A DNA stretch of 64,000 bases from assembly GCF_020382885.2 (NCBI RefSeq), contig NC_058501.1, positions 12,683,501 through 12,747,500 on the forward strand, in the 5' to 3' direction. This DNA comes from Scatophagus argus. Taxonomy: Eukaryota; Chordata; Actinopteri; Scatophagidae. Below the pieces are notes generated by a model, which had not been told where the DNA came from, did no database searches, and saw only the letters and a list, made by a program, of their open reading frames with translations. Below are positions 51,301 to 64,000 of the stretch, one piece after another. The number at the start of each line of letters is the position of its first letter. Position 1 is the stretch's first letter. The position numbers and the translations under genes were made by a program.

Positions 51301-54300
51301 GAAAATTTGAGTAAAAGTGATTCCATTTTGGCAGAGCCAGAGGTTTCGAGAACAGCAGAGGTCAAGTCGTCAACCAGAACTGACAGACGAAGGCAAAGCA
51401 AAAGGTTGAATAGGGACGTTATGTTGCCAGAAGATCATGGTCCATCATCCACAGAGACTGATAATTTGGCTGCACAATCCAGTAACAGTTTGGCTGTGAA
51501 AAATGAGGAAACAAGGGTCCCAAGTTTAAAGTTGAAAAAGATCAGAAACCCAAAATATGATACACAGTCCAGTGGGAAGAACTCTACTCGAAAGAAGAAA
51601 GTGAAAAAATTTATCTGGACTTTAACATTAGAGAAAGGAGGGAGTCTGACACAGTGTGCAGACAACACTGTCAAGGTAACAGAGAAGACAGTGAGTGAAG
51701 TGGATCAGCTCACGTCTTGTGACTCCAGCGCCATCGCCAGTTTGAAGGGGATGGATAAAACATCTAAACTGGATAACTCTACTCTGCTAGAGAGTAAAAG
51801 CATGGACAGTAATGAGAACGGTTCCAAAAACAAGGCTGATGTATCATTTGAGGAAAAGTCCACTTTGCAGGTGGAAGTTGAAGCGGAACTCATAAATGAA
51901 ACACCCCCACAAGAAATGACTAAAACAGACTCTGGGAAAGTTGTCCCACCTCTTCAGATCAAAAAAGTGTCCTCTCCTGGTAAACATAAAAGTTCAAAGC
52001 CATCCTTTTTAATTCAACATGTTAGTCCCGTGCCTGAAAAGAAAGAAGATGTTTTGAAAGATCTAAGCGAAGTTAATGAGGATAAGTCATCGTGTCTTGA
52101 TGCTGCAGTCACACCTAATAGGAGACTAAGAAGGAGAACATCAAGCTTTGATTCACCACAGACCAAGTCTGTCAGTCATAAGACTGTGACCACTCAGAAA
52201 CGGAGGTTAAGAACGAGTCCACAGGTTGAAGATACGCCACAGGTACATGTTGAAGATTCTTCTCAGACTTCAACTGAAGATTCCACCTCACATGGTCTTC
52301 CTAAAAACTCCTGTCAGGTTTTGGCTGAGGATCCCTCGCAGGTGACAAGTGCAAACTCTTCTGAAGTTCCTGAGAAGGAGTCCTCAAAGACTGCTGGTGA
52401 TCCTCCACAGGTGCCAGGTGAAGTGTCTCCACAGAAGGTGGACATTGAGGTAGAACCGCAGATCGAAGAGGCCAAACCATTGACTGTGCCTTCAAAACCT
52501 AGAAGATGTAGAAATAATAAATTAGTGAAAAAGAGATCTGTTCAAAGGAAGAAGGCTGTTGTAACTCCTGAAACTGCTGTCAGCACAGAGTTGGCTACAG
52601 CTGAAGTGACTGGTACAGAGTCTGTGCTAAAGGAAGATACTCAGCCTTCAGAAACAGAGGTAACTCAGTCAGAAATGAAAGATTGCACCCAGTCTGAAGC
52701 AAAACAGGACACTGTGTTGTTGGACGAAGAGCAGATACCGCCACCGGTAAAAGAGGAAACAGACATTCAGTTGATAGATACTCAACAATCTTTAGTGTCA
52801 GAAAGTCAAGCAAGCGATCCAAAAACACCGTGCCTACAAAAGACATCTCTCAAAAAACTAAAAAAGAAGCGTAAAAGTTTGATTGGGCAGCGTCAGAAAC
52901 ACAGGCACAGGAGCAGAGATGGGAAGTTTGCTCCACTTAAATTATTTGAAAATAGTCCGAAAATTGTTGAGGGGGATAGTGACGTTTCTACCCCTTCGGC
53001 AGCTGCCACACTGGCCCCGAACACCAAACTTATTGGCATACAGAAAAAGTATAAAAAGAGACAGCCACATCTTCAGCTGTTGGGGTCTAAAAGGCCAAAA
53101 TCACAAGCTAAAATAATTTCTAAGCTGTTAGACATAGGGCTTGAGAAAGACGGTATGAAGCAGGAAGAAACGGACACATTAGTCGATGGGGGACAAGCCG
53201 ATGTTGTAAATCAACATCCTGGTAAATCAAAGTTTGTTAAAAACATCAAGCACTTCATTATGCCTGTTGTAAGTGCCAGATCCTCACGAGTGATCAAGAC
53301 CCCACAAAGGTTTATGGATGATGCTGGAATGTCTGTATTGCCTCGAAGAAACTCTCCAAAGAAGGGTTTACAACTGGGCTTGCAAATGCGTCCAGGAAAG
53401 AGACGAGATGAAGGGACAGGCAGAGCAATATCCCCTATCCTGCCAGTTGATGAGGAGGACATATGGAGTGGAGCTCAATTGGATGTTGATCTGTTTTCAG
53501 CTCAGGACCTAGATGACAACACTGACATAGCCGACAGCCTATTTTCTGAGAAAAAAAGTGGCAAAATTGAGAAAAAGTCTTCTCTTCTGAAGAACTCTAG
53601 CTTCAAGTGGCATGTGCCAGAAGAGTCTAGAGAAGAATTGTATACACTGGACAAAACTCCGGAGAGCAAATGTGAGGATCTGTTCTTATCTACTCGAGTT
53701 GATAAGCCCACAGAACTGTCTGCTGACCTACTGGATTCTCAGAAAAAGAAAACTGTCCCTAAGTTTAAAAAGCAAACGGCTCACCTCAAGATTTATCAAA
53801 AGCTAAAGAAGGTGCACATGGGACTTCCCAAAAGCAAAAACACAACAGAAGGTGATAGTGTCAGTAAACCTCCTCAGCCTCCTGTTGATTTAGCAGAAGG
53901 ACTGGATGATGAGGCCATGAGCATTAGCCTTAGGCAGCGGAATACAAGCACAGAGAAGGACAAATCCAAGCTTAAGATAGAAGACCTTGATTCTCCTGGA
54001 GTGGTGAGAAAGGTTTCTGTGTGCGTTAGGACTACGAACTCCAAGTCCCCTGCAGTTCAGCACAGCAAAGAGGAGAATTTAGCAGGGAAAGACACTGCCC
54101 AGCATCACTCAGGTAAACAAAATTGTTAAAAATCATGAGACTATCTAATGCTGAGCAAGCAACATTTGCTATATTTGCTATTTTTCATAGAATAGAAATC
54201 ACCATATATTACTTTATATCCACAGAAGAGCTACAGTCGGGACAGGACTCAGGCGCGGTTGAAGGCGATTATCTTGGATCTGTGGAGAAGGGAACTTCAC

Positions 54301-57300
54301 AAAGAGGGCGCATCACTGGTGCAAATAAAAGAATGTTGAATCTCCTCAGGAAAGCCAAGGTTCAGCTCATTAAAATTGACCAGCAGAAACAGCTAAAGTC
54401 TTCTGGGGTGAGGTCACAATCAACGCATTCACATGTTCTTTATTATTTCACACTGTAATGATTCATTATTAAATAAATTCTATGTATAAGGAGCTGCAAT
54501 ATATTAAGAAAACCTCATGTAAACACGCAGTTGTTATTAATGATGCAGCGTTTTGTTATAGTTCTCAGTTCTTTTATTGATTCTTGATTTTTCCTTATTA
54601 ACTCTGCAGCTGTTATCGAGTGGCGCCAGATCTCTCGATGTGACCTCTAAGAGGCAAAGGAGGAAGCAGAGGGTTCAGCTTGATGCTGATGTTCCAGTCA
54701 AGACAGAGCCACCTCAAGGACAAGTAAGTGTACAAATCAATAGGCCCGAGATGGAAATCAGTCCAACTAAAAATCTTGTTTCTGTTTCTGTTTTTGTCAT
54801 TGTTGTTGTTGTTGTCATTGTTCAAACCTTGGCAAAAGAAAGCTTGCCCTTTTCATTTAAGATCAGTGTTTAAAAAAAAAAATGTCAATTTACATCAGTG
54901 TTTGTATCCTGATGTAATTTTAATTTTTTTCCAGCCGCAGCTCATCTCCCCTTTGTGCCAGGAGTTTCGTAGAGCAGGAGGTCCACGTATCAAGCATGTG
55001 TGTCGTGCAGCATCAGTGGTGCTGGGGCAGCCCCGAGCCTTGGTGCCAGACGACATTCCCAGGCTTAGCGCCTTGCCACTTCATGAAAGAACTGGCATTT
55101 CCCCTTCAGACATCGCTAAAGGTAGGTGTAAACTGGCAGATCTGAATTTGCTTTCTGTAGACACACTCATAGAATTTCTCATGGTTTGTGTTAGGACTTG
55201 ATGGCAGTAGCAGTAGGTGTAGTAGTGCTTATAATATTGATTTCAGCTTCTCAGTCCTGGCAGAAGACCAAGTAGTAGAGAAAATTAATTAATCTTTTAG
55301 TAGACAGATATACTGAATCAGAATAATTCCTAATTAACTCATCAGTGTATCATGTGAATCATTACACTGTTTTTTTTTTTTTTTGTTTGTTTTTTTACTT
55401 ATTTGTGTCCCTCAGCCCATTATTTTGATGTTTCCAAATTTACTTTTTGATCCATTTATGTATAGAAGGCAAACAAATGAACTGCACATCAAATTGAGCC
55501 CCATTTCATTGTATTGGCAATTTATGTAGAGCAGCTAAATGCTCAAATTGCCCAGTGTTTATTGATAAAACTTTATACTAATAAATCCACAGATTTGATG
55601 TATGATTAGCTGCTGAGATTCAATTTGATTGTGTATACAGAAATTTTTCAGTCAGTAACATAATAGTAACTGAGCGTGAGTCACTGTCCAAATTAAAATT
55701 GCCACCACAAAATTATCTGCTCCTGCAACCACATTCTAAAATAATAAATAAATAGTGAACTTTTTAACTGGCTAACGGTGAATGTCTATTGTTGTTGCAG
55801 ATGTTGGGTCTCCCTCTGAATCAGACAGTCCTGAGCTGTCAGAATCAAAGGTCACCAAGGTGAAGAAGCCGTCAACTTTTGTGAAACGGAAAGGCCTCGG
55901 GCCATTTGGTTATCGCTCTCGGAGGTGTGGAGTTTGCAAAGGGTGCAACCACGAGGAGGACTGTGGCAAGTGCATGAACTGCCTCGACAAACCCAAGTTT
56001 GGTGGTCCCAATACCAAACGGCAGTGTTGTGTGTAAGTTGACCAACACTATAGAATTTTTAATTGTAGTGGAGCTCATTACAGTGTTTAGTGTTTATCAA
56101 CTACTGTCCAATTTTGGGTTTTTTTTTTCCACCACAAGGTATAAGAGATGTGATCAAATTGAAGAGAGAAAAGCTCGCAGATTAAGTGGAAGAACAGCAC
56201 CCAAAGGTATGTGCAAAATTCATGTTTTGCTGATGCTAGCATTCAGAACCTCAGTGACATGTCAGCTACATTCCTCTTTTTTTCTTTTTTTTATTTTAAA
56301 GGTTCCTCTAAGAGACGTCGATCCTCTTTCAGCGGAGGCCATTCAAGTAATGACGAAGGGAACGAGGGTGCTACGGACTCACCGTCTGGTCACCAGGGTG
56401 ACAGCCATAGTCCGTCAGTCAGGAAGCAGCCAAAACGTGTTGTGAAACCTCGTGTCTACTTTGACTTGGAGGACTACGACTCTGATCTAGATGACAAAGC
56501 TGTCCAAAGCTCTTTCTCGCCAGCCAGGAGAAGGGGTGCAGGGTCTCGTTTTAGTCAAGGTACATCAACACCCAGAAACCAAATAAGATTCATTCATGAT
56601 CAAGTTGAATGTTTTGATTCTCAACGCCACAGATGAGTATCTGCTGCTGTATAATATAGAGCTGTAATCTTCGTGAACTCCTTTTTTTTGTGCTAGAAGG
56701 AGTATCAAGCCTTGTAATGTGCCTCTTAAAAATCTGTTTTTTTTCCCCCTGTGCACTGAAGACTTTGTGTCATTGGATGGCTTCCTTGGAGATATTTCAG
56801 ATGATGAAGTCAGGCATCGGAAGTCCAGCTCACATCGTGGACCACCTGGTCGACGTAAACCCGAGAAAGTGGGTAACTCCTGAGTTATATCAGTGGCCTA
56901 CACAATCTCTATTTGTGGCAGCTTTGTTTTGTGTGTAATACGCTGTGTTATGTACGTGTCAAGACTGTGCCACATTTTCAGAAAGATCTTTTGGCCTGCA
57001 CTGGTACACTGCATTGATCTGTCCAAATTATTATTTTGTCTCTGGGAACATGTTTAAAGTGTAGCTTGTATCCTGCCAGCTTTTGCCCACCTCCCATGTC
57101 TTCCCGTCCTTTTTAAAAATCAAAGACATGTTGTCTCCTCCGGAACGGAGGTCTGTGAGGTCTGCTCTGAGGCAGTTCCACACTGTCGCATACACCTGGC
57201 ATACAGCATACACAATTTCAGCTGAAACTCACACACTGCATGCATATGAGCAGTTTCAGATCGGACCTCGCAGACCTCTGGTCCAGAGTGACATTTCTCA

Positions 57301-60300
57301 TCAGTACGCAGATGTGCAAACCTCCAAATGCAAATGCTCCCTAATTAAAGTCGATAATGTTGTGGCACCTTCAACATCATTTCAATCTAACTTCATGCGT
57401 GGCCTATGTGTTGAGTCTGTTTGCTCTGCCACGTCCATTTCTGCACAAAACCACATGCCAGACTTCAGCTTGGTTTGTGGTGGTGTGTTGAGGGGTTGCC
57501 TCACACTGAGCCACTTTGCTGTGCCATAGGCTATGCTGCAGCTGACATGCAATTCCTCAAATATGTAAGTACATGTCAGGGTTACAGCAGTTACAGAGAT
57601 GCCACTTGTGGACCACAAGAACTGATAGGTCATCATGTGTTTGTGTTCTCGCCTACGAGTTTCCGATGTTGATGAAGATTGTTGATAATGAAGACAATGT
57701 TAAGGAAGTAGAAGAAAGACTAAGTAGTCTACTTCCCTCAGGTGCCCACAATCAAAAATTTATGAATATGAATAAACATAAACAAGACCATATCATAAAG
57801 TGAATGGAGGATTCTAAAAACAGTTAAATGTGTACAATACATTCACCTGGTGTAGCAGTGCCATCAGCAGGTGAACTATAGGTGAAAGCCTATACTGTAC
57901 AGTATCTACAGAGTTCATCAGCTTTGTTTGTCTTTTCATCAGCCATCATTCAGATTCATATCCCAGTTCATGGGAATTTTTTTCAAAACCTTTCATGTAA
58001 AATCCTAATCCTAATTTGCAAAATCCTATAACTCTATTCCAAATACTTTGCAATTATGATTCCGTGCAGTATTAATATAACTCTATTACATCCAAAGTTA
58101 CTTAAGGACTCTGAGGACTTAACTTCAAAAATTCTTAACCAATGTTCTTAATTGCGGCCTGTGGTTGTGTTGCGTGCATGCAGTGTATCCACGTCGCTTA
58201 TGAGAATTTGTCATTAAAAGCAAGTACGTTTGTGCTTTAAGTGTGTTGAATTCTGCCTGCGTTTCTGTTATGGTTGTTTGTCAGGGTCCTTTGGAGCAGA
58301 CTCCTCCCAGTGTCCTAGCTGCCCTGGCCCACGGGTTTGAGCAGAGAGATGTTGAGAGTTCTAAGCCTACTCACAAAATCAGGGTTGGCTACAAGGTATG
58401 TTGCTTTTTAGAGTACATCACATACTGTGTATTGTAAAGTTAACACACTTCTTGTATGTTGACCAAGCACACTAAAATAGATAGACCCCTGTACTTCAGT
58501 AGAACTGGCACCATGCAGAACACTAGAAGGCTGCTATGATGTGACCCTTCCTTCCATCTGGACAACTGACTCCTTGATGCTGATGTTAAGTTGTAACAGC
58601 AGCCATAGAATTCCAGTTTGGCACCCGTTTTAAAAATAAACAGATTTTTGATGGAATAAAGATTGAGGTTAGAAATTTTGACATATTTATTCAAACGTTA
58701 TTCATTTCAAAGAAAATAGATTAACCCCCCTCGAGTACGACAAGACAGAAGTAAATCAGAGCTATTGAAATGGACAACATGATTATTTTTGTCCACTAGA
58801 GGTCACTGTTTATTTATTTTGATGAAAATACTCCATGTACATACAGTACTGAATATACCTCATGAGAAATGTGCATCAACTAATCTCTTTATTGATGCAT
58901 GTTAACATGAGAACAAAATTTTAACATGTACAAAAATCATAATAATAAGAGTACAGTTGCGATTCTCTCAGAATATGAACTCACTCCTCACATTGTCACC
59001 CCAGTATTCCATCACAACTGAAACAATATCATGATGTGAGAGATTATAATATGTATTTGTATTGTTTTTCTCATGATGTTAGTCAGCAGACAAAACAGCT
59101 GTGAGCACTCTTTTTTTTTCAGCTGATGTGTGTGCGGTGTTTTTGTTTTCAGGAGGACTGTGCTTTGGAGAATGTCTGGAATATGGGTGGTTTAAGTATA
59201 TTAACCTCTGCGCCACTCATGCCACCCTATATCTGCTTCCTTTGTGCCAGTAAAGGGCAACATGAGGTAACTACTTAATACGTTTTGCTTCGTTTTATGA
59301 GAAATAATTAATCCATTTGTGTAACAAGTGACTGACAAGGTTCTTCCAGTTGTACAGAACACCAAATGAAGTAGAGGAGAAAAGCGCGAATGTCATCATT
59401 TAAAAAATTGCTTGTGTTTCATTAAATTTCTTTTTGCAGATGCTGTATTGCCAAGTATGTTGTGAGCCTTTCCACCAGTTTTGCCTTGAACCAGCAGAGC
59501 GCCCCTCTGAGGAGAACAAGGAAAATTGGTGCTGTCGTCGCTGCAAGTTTTGCCATGTGTGTGGCAGAAAAAACAAGAATTCAAAGGTACAGCTTGCTTA
59601 TTTTACGTGTTTTGGTTTATTTTTCTTCGACTGAATGTAGATTTGCCAGTTGGCATTACAGTTTTCATGTCTCCCTCAGCCATTGTTGGAGTGTGAACGA
59701 TGCCAGAACTGTTATCATGCTTCCTGCCTGGGACCCAACTATCCAAAACAAAACAAGAAGAGGAAAGCTTGGGTAGGCTCATGTCTGTTAAAAACACACA
59801 AGTTAATCCAAATACAGTTAACACACATTCATTTGTGTTAACTGAGAGCATTCCATTGTTTGAATACACTGTTTGCTGGCACTAAAATGGTTCTTTTTAT
59901 GCAGGTCTGTATGACATGCATCAGGTGTAAAAGTTGTGGCGTCACACCTGGAAAGAGTTGGGACACTGACTGGAACCATGACAAAGGACTCTGTCCAGTC
60001 TGTTCAAAACTCTTTGAACTGGGTGAGGATTATCATCTGGTGATCTTTTAGCTCTTTTTTTAATCTATCAGCATTATCAGTCTATGTTGAGGCTTACCTC
60101 CTCTGAATTCACCTTTCTCTCATAAGGTAACTACTGTCCAATTTGCTTCAAATGTTATGAGGACAATGACTATGACAGTCAGATGATGCAGTGTGGCACC
60201 TGTAACCACTGGGTGCATGCCAAGTGTGAGGATCTAACAGGTGATTTTTATTCTTTACCCTTTTGAGGATGAAAGTCGCAAGTGATGGCATCAAAATATT

Positions 60301-63300
60301 TTCTTTTGCTAAATTCCTGTTAATTATTATTTCAGATGAACTGTATGAGATCCTGTCCAGCTTGCCGGAGAGTGTCGTGTATTCATGTCGGCCGTGCAGT
60401 GTGACCCAGCCGAGTGCCTGGAGAGAACTGCTCTACATTGAGCTCAGGGCCGGGGTGGAAAAGGTGCTGGCTTGCTTGCTTTCCTCCACCCTGACCCAGC
60501 ACCTTGTTACCTGCTCACAGGTAGGAGGCCAAGCTTTTTTTTTTCTTAATCAAATGTACCATGTGATAAATAAGACAGACACATGATGTGTTTGTGTGCT
60601 TTCAAAACTTAAATTTAATTAAATGCGGTCACTAGAATGTTTTACTCTGTTACCTAATTTTCTTTGGATTCTGCTGCAGTGTGAGAAGTTGGGAGATCCT
60701 GACAGCAGTGTAGAAGGACAACCAGCCTGTGACCTCCGAGCTGTAGGCAAGAAGTTTGATAAAGGCCTTTATACCACATTGGTGAGTACACAGTCCCTTA
60801 TTGGTGTTTAAACACTTGATATCTTTACTTTTTGACCACAGGGGTGGGTCGGTGGAGTGGGGGGAAAAAATGTCAAGTGGATGTTAACTTTATGGATGTT
60901 AACTTTTGAACTACGGTAACGATTGAGATACACTTTAAAAGTGAACATTAAATGCCAGTATCCTCCTAACAATGGCATTGTGCCTTAGCAAATAAAATGA
61001 GTTGGCCCACTTTTAATTGAATGAACTTTATATAAAACATTGAAGGACATATTAGGATATACTTAAACTCAAAATGTCTACTATCTTCAACAACATTTTG
61101 GTCCTCAAGTTTATTTAAAAATAAATAATAAAGTAGTTCTTGCAGCTTACAACAAAGACTTTACAAAGACTTTATCTCAGAACTCTAACGTCACAGGAAA
61201 CAAGTGGGCTGAAAAACAAAGTTAAAAAAAATAAGTCAAGAAGTAAGTCACTTTGTTTTTCTAAAGAAGTCTCAGAATAGACTTCCAAAGTAACAGCTGA
61301 TATCGTAGGCTGTTGGTTACATGCAGTATATTCAGAATGCCTCTAATTGTTTCTGCATCTAGTTCTTATTCTACAAGGCATGTTATCAGGCACCTGCAGT
61401 GGTAGGGGAAACTAACCACATAATGGATGCAATAATTGTTCTTTTTTTAATAGAAAATGTTCCATGAAGACGTGGTTCAGGTGGTGCGAAAGAGGCTTGA
61501 GCAAGAGGAGGATCTTCCAGAGGAGAAGAGACCCACAGCTCTGGCACGCTCTTACTACTTAAAGGTGCTATATAATCAAAAAAGTAGTGCAGATAATTGT
61601 AATCATATATGTTATGTGTTTTTTTATTTTGCTGTTGGGGGTATGAGAAGTATGAACCTATGCTGTGTGAACCTATGTTGCAGCTTTAAAAATGCAGGTG
61701 AGTTACATTTATAATTGACTGGTGTGATTTTTCACTTTAGCTCCTCGAGGAGGTGTTTAACTGGTTCAACAGCCAAGACCCAAAGGTGTGGAACCCTTGT
61801 ACCAAAGACTTGCCCACGTAAGTAATGGTTTTCATTTGCTGGTTTGTATTCATGTTGACATACACATATTTGGTGTACTGCATAATTAATTAATTAGTAT
61901 GAATTTTACAAGCACTGTCTTGTCTTGACATCATGGCCTTTTGAACTGTTTCTTTTGTATTCTTTCTTAAATAGGGGAATGCTGTCCCAAGCTGTTCAGC
62001 CTCCTACAACCGAGCATGTTTATGCCCAGTGGCAGGAGAGAGAAGAGCTCTCATCCATGGCTAAGCTGGGGCTCCTTCAGGAGGACGATGGACAAAGTTT
62101 AGATGTAAAGGAAGAGGAGATGGTTGCTCCAATGTCCAGGGAGCCAACAAGCCAGAACCACTTCAAAACCAGTCGGGCTTTCAGACTCAAAGGTAATGCT
62201 GTCAGGAGAAATTATATTTATTTTGGCAATTCATTTTTTTTAATGTTGTGCAATGTCAAAGCTTTACATTTGTGCATTTATATAGGGAAAAGGGGCCAGT
62301 TTTCTAAAGCTGATTTAGACACCGGATGGTCCAAGGATGATGAGAGACAGTGCTCTTTGTGCCAAAAATATGGAGACCTCAAACCTAATGTAAGTAATCC
62401 AGTAAACATGAGAATAGTTCATAATACATTGTGAAGAATGAACTTGGAGAGTGAAGTCCTTGTACATACTGAGCACACAGAATTGATTGGTCACGCAAGG
62501 AAGTTCATTAAATCATTTGTGATGTTCTATAGGAAGCGGGCAGGTTGCTATACTTGGGCCAGAATGAGTGGGCTCATGTCAACTGCTGTCTGTGGTCAGC
62601 TGAGGTTTTTGAAGAGGAAAATGGCTCTCTGCTACATGTACACAGTGCTGTCACAAGGGGCCGATTAATGGTTAGTTGTTCATCTGTCTTATAAATTGAT
62701 TTGTTTGTTCATGAATGTGTATTCTAATATAAAATTACTACCACTCTTAGTACTCTCTACCCGTAATAAAAAATCAATTCCAGTCACTGATACTTTTACT
62801 CTTTCATCATTTTACCCTATCAATCCCCCTCTTAGCGGTGTGAGCGCTGCAACCAGACAGGTGCCACAGTGGGCTGCTGCCTGACATCTTGTCAAAGCAA
62901 TTATCACTTCATGTGTGCCCGCTCCCGTCACTGCGTGTTCCAGGATGACAAGAAGGTCTATTGCTACAAACACCGACATCTCATCACTGGCAGGGTAAAT
63001 TCTGCTCTTCCATCTTGTCTCTTATCGTATCAGAGTAAAAGTTTGGAATTTGATCCTGGGATTTTTTTTATGACTTCCTTTATAAAGATGGTCAGTGGTC
63101 AAGAATTTGAAGTGAACCGCAGGGTGTATGTGGATTTCGAGGGCATCAGCCTACGCAGAAAGTTTTTGACTGGACTGGAACCAGAATTAATTAATGTGAT
63201 GATTGGTAAGCTAGTTTCCCATTCAATCTGTTACATTTACATATATGAACTTAGGTTTAATGAAAAAATGTTGTCTGTAATGTCACAGGTTCCTTACAGA

Positions 63301-63891
63301 TAGACAGACTGGGTGTTCTGACAGAACTTTCAGCGATCAAAGGAAAACTATGTCCTGTGGGTTTTCAGTAAGTTACATTTTATCTTTTCAAACTAAATTT
63401 AATTTAGAAAATGAAATGAAATGAAGCATTTGTAAAAGTTTGTTTATCCTTCCTAAGGTGCTCTCGTTGGTACTGGAGCACAGTTAATCCATTCCGCCGG
63501 TGCAAATATACATGTACAGTCCAGGAGGTCCGTCCTGTTATCCCTGAGAAGCCTGTTGAGGATATGCCGGACCACGGAGACAATCATACTATTGCTCACA
63601 GTCCCTGTGCACTGCCGGGTAAGTGTTTAATCACTAGGAAACTGCAGTACGTTAGGAAGTAAGTCATCCTAAAATGGTAAAGAGACTACTAGTAAAGCCA
63701 TGAACTGTTTTATGAATTTTCAGAATCTGAAGTCCAAGAGATTGATGCAGCGGAACCTCAGCCTCCAATGGAAGAAACCTTTTTCCCAGGACCATCCCTT
63801 AAGTCAGATCATGGAACAAGGCCAAAGATTCCCAGCTATCCCCAAACCAGAAGACCAGCTGGAGGAATGTCCCGACCTCTGCCATCCCCAG
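48381..63891 (+). CDS. kmt2b: Histone H3K4 methyltransferase KMT2B (MLL4/MLL2), 5' part
   Basis: 28 exons join in phase, about 2464 codons: 48381-48686, 50287-50365, 50570-54112 (a 3.5 kb exon), 54226-54407, 54610-54723, 54935-55121, 55801-56032, 56139-56206, 56302-56559, 56762-56868, 58285-58395, 59153-59266, 59440-59586, 59680-59772, 59905-60022, 60127-60240, 60336-60520, 60680-60781, 61454-61564, 61741-61817, 61975-62192, 62286-62389, 62533-62670, 62836-62994, 63088-63205, 63289-63367, 63458-63618 and 63724-63891. The N-terminal RGRFPGRP (25-32) is the menin-binding motif. Exon 3 has Lys-rich basic segments and the conserved FIMPVVSARSSRVIKTPQRF. A CXXC zinc finger follows (CGVCKGCNHEEDCGKCMNCL). 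Three PHD fingers (exons 12-17), a bromodomain-like segment, an extended PHD (QCSLCQKYGDL to FMCARSRHC) and FYRN (GSLQIDRLGVL) come next. KIPSYPQTRRPAGG supports KMT2B over KMT2A. FYRC and SET lie beyond the window. The protein deposits H3K4 methylation at CpG promoters with WDR5, RBBP5, ASH2L and menin. Confidence 0.94.
56869..58284 (+). other. kmt2b intron 10 with an unexplained open frame
   Basis: A 1.4 kb intron. The 3' part of kmt2b exon 10 could use gtaact or gtgggt as donor; only gtgggt (after GAGAAA, 56868) keeps the frame into GPLEQTPP. An open frame of 148 codons at 57083-57529 inside the intron has no splice sites in phase with the gene and no recognised domain. It is not called as coding. 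Confidence 0.4.
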
Positions 63892-64000
63892 GTAATATAT
63901 CAATTCATTACATTTTTTGGTATGATTTATTGAAATTCAGTAACCACGAATATTATGATACATGAACTCAAGCTGCTGATTAACTCTGACATCTTCTTAG
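63892..64000 (+). other. Partial kmt2b intron ending on an acceptor
   Basis: The window closes with 'catcttcttag', a pyrimidine-rich tract and AG at 63999-64000. The next kmt2b exon should therefore begin at the first base outside the window, with two bases completing the split codon. Confidence 0.6.

Noticed and set aside
50553-53711. Several minus-strand open frames opposite kmt2b exon 3
   Set aside because: They are shadows of the long plus-strand coding exon, whose phase fits the flanking exons.
56869-56872. Alternative donor gtaact for kmt2b exon 10
   Set aside because: It would shift the frame into the next exon. The donor four bases earlier keeps the KMT2B reading frame.

Overview
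This 64 kb window is genomic DNA from a teleost fish, probably a percomorph. The evidence is compact multi-exon genes with GT-AG introns, teleost repeat families (a tRNA-derived SINE, a Penelope-like fragment, LINE 3' ends) and vertebrate proteins that can be named. Every gene model below was built by hand, by joining exons in phase across splice sites. Nearly all totals come out as an exact number of codons.

Left part (1-12.1 kb): two receptor genes of the Siglec type, converging on a gene-poor 8 kb stretch. The first (+) is the 3' part of a MAG/CD22-like gene: two Ig exons, a membrane exon and a tyrosine-rich tail. The second (-) appears complete and has only one V-set domain. The stretch between them holds decayed repeats, including a small inverted-repeat transposon and a probable LTR fossil.

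Middle part (12.7-31.6 kb): a SINE and a Penelope-like GIY-YIG fragment, then a TBC-domain Rab-GAP (+). Next come a constitutive Hsp70 (hspa8, +) with a recognisable heat-shock promoter and non-coding first exon, a chymotrypsin-like protease (ctrl, +) and a chemokine-like/formyl-peptide-type GPCR (+). A decayed partial tandem copy follows the GPCR.

Right part (33-64 kb): lin37 (-), proser3 (+), hspb6 (-), psenen (-) and the first 28 coding exons of kmt2b (+). From general knowledge this is the gene content of human 19q13.12, where MAG and CD22 also lie, so the window looks like a rearranged piece of that ancestral segment. lin37 and proser3 are head to head across a region with three CCAAT boxes. 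proser3 and hspb6 are tail to tail and their poly(A) signals nearly touch. kmt2b is cut by the right edge: the window ends exactly on a splice acceptor, before the SET domain.

The genes do not form one pathway. They cover immune or glial recognition (Siglec-like, GPCR), proteostasis (hspa8, hspb6), digestion (ctrl), membrane traffic (TBC), cell-cycle repression (lin37, a MuvB/DREAM subunit), gamma-secretase (psenen) and H3K4 methylation (kmt2b). No CRISPR array, rRNA gene or functional tRNA gene was seen.
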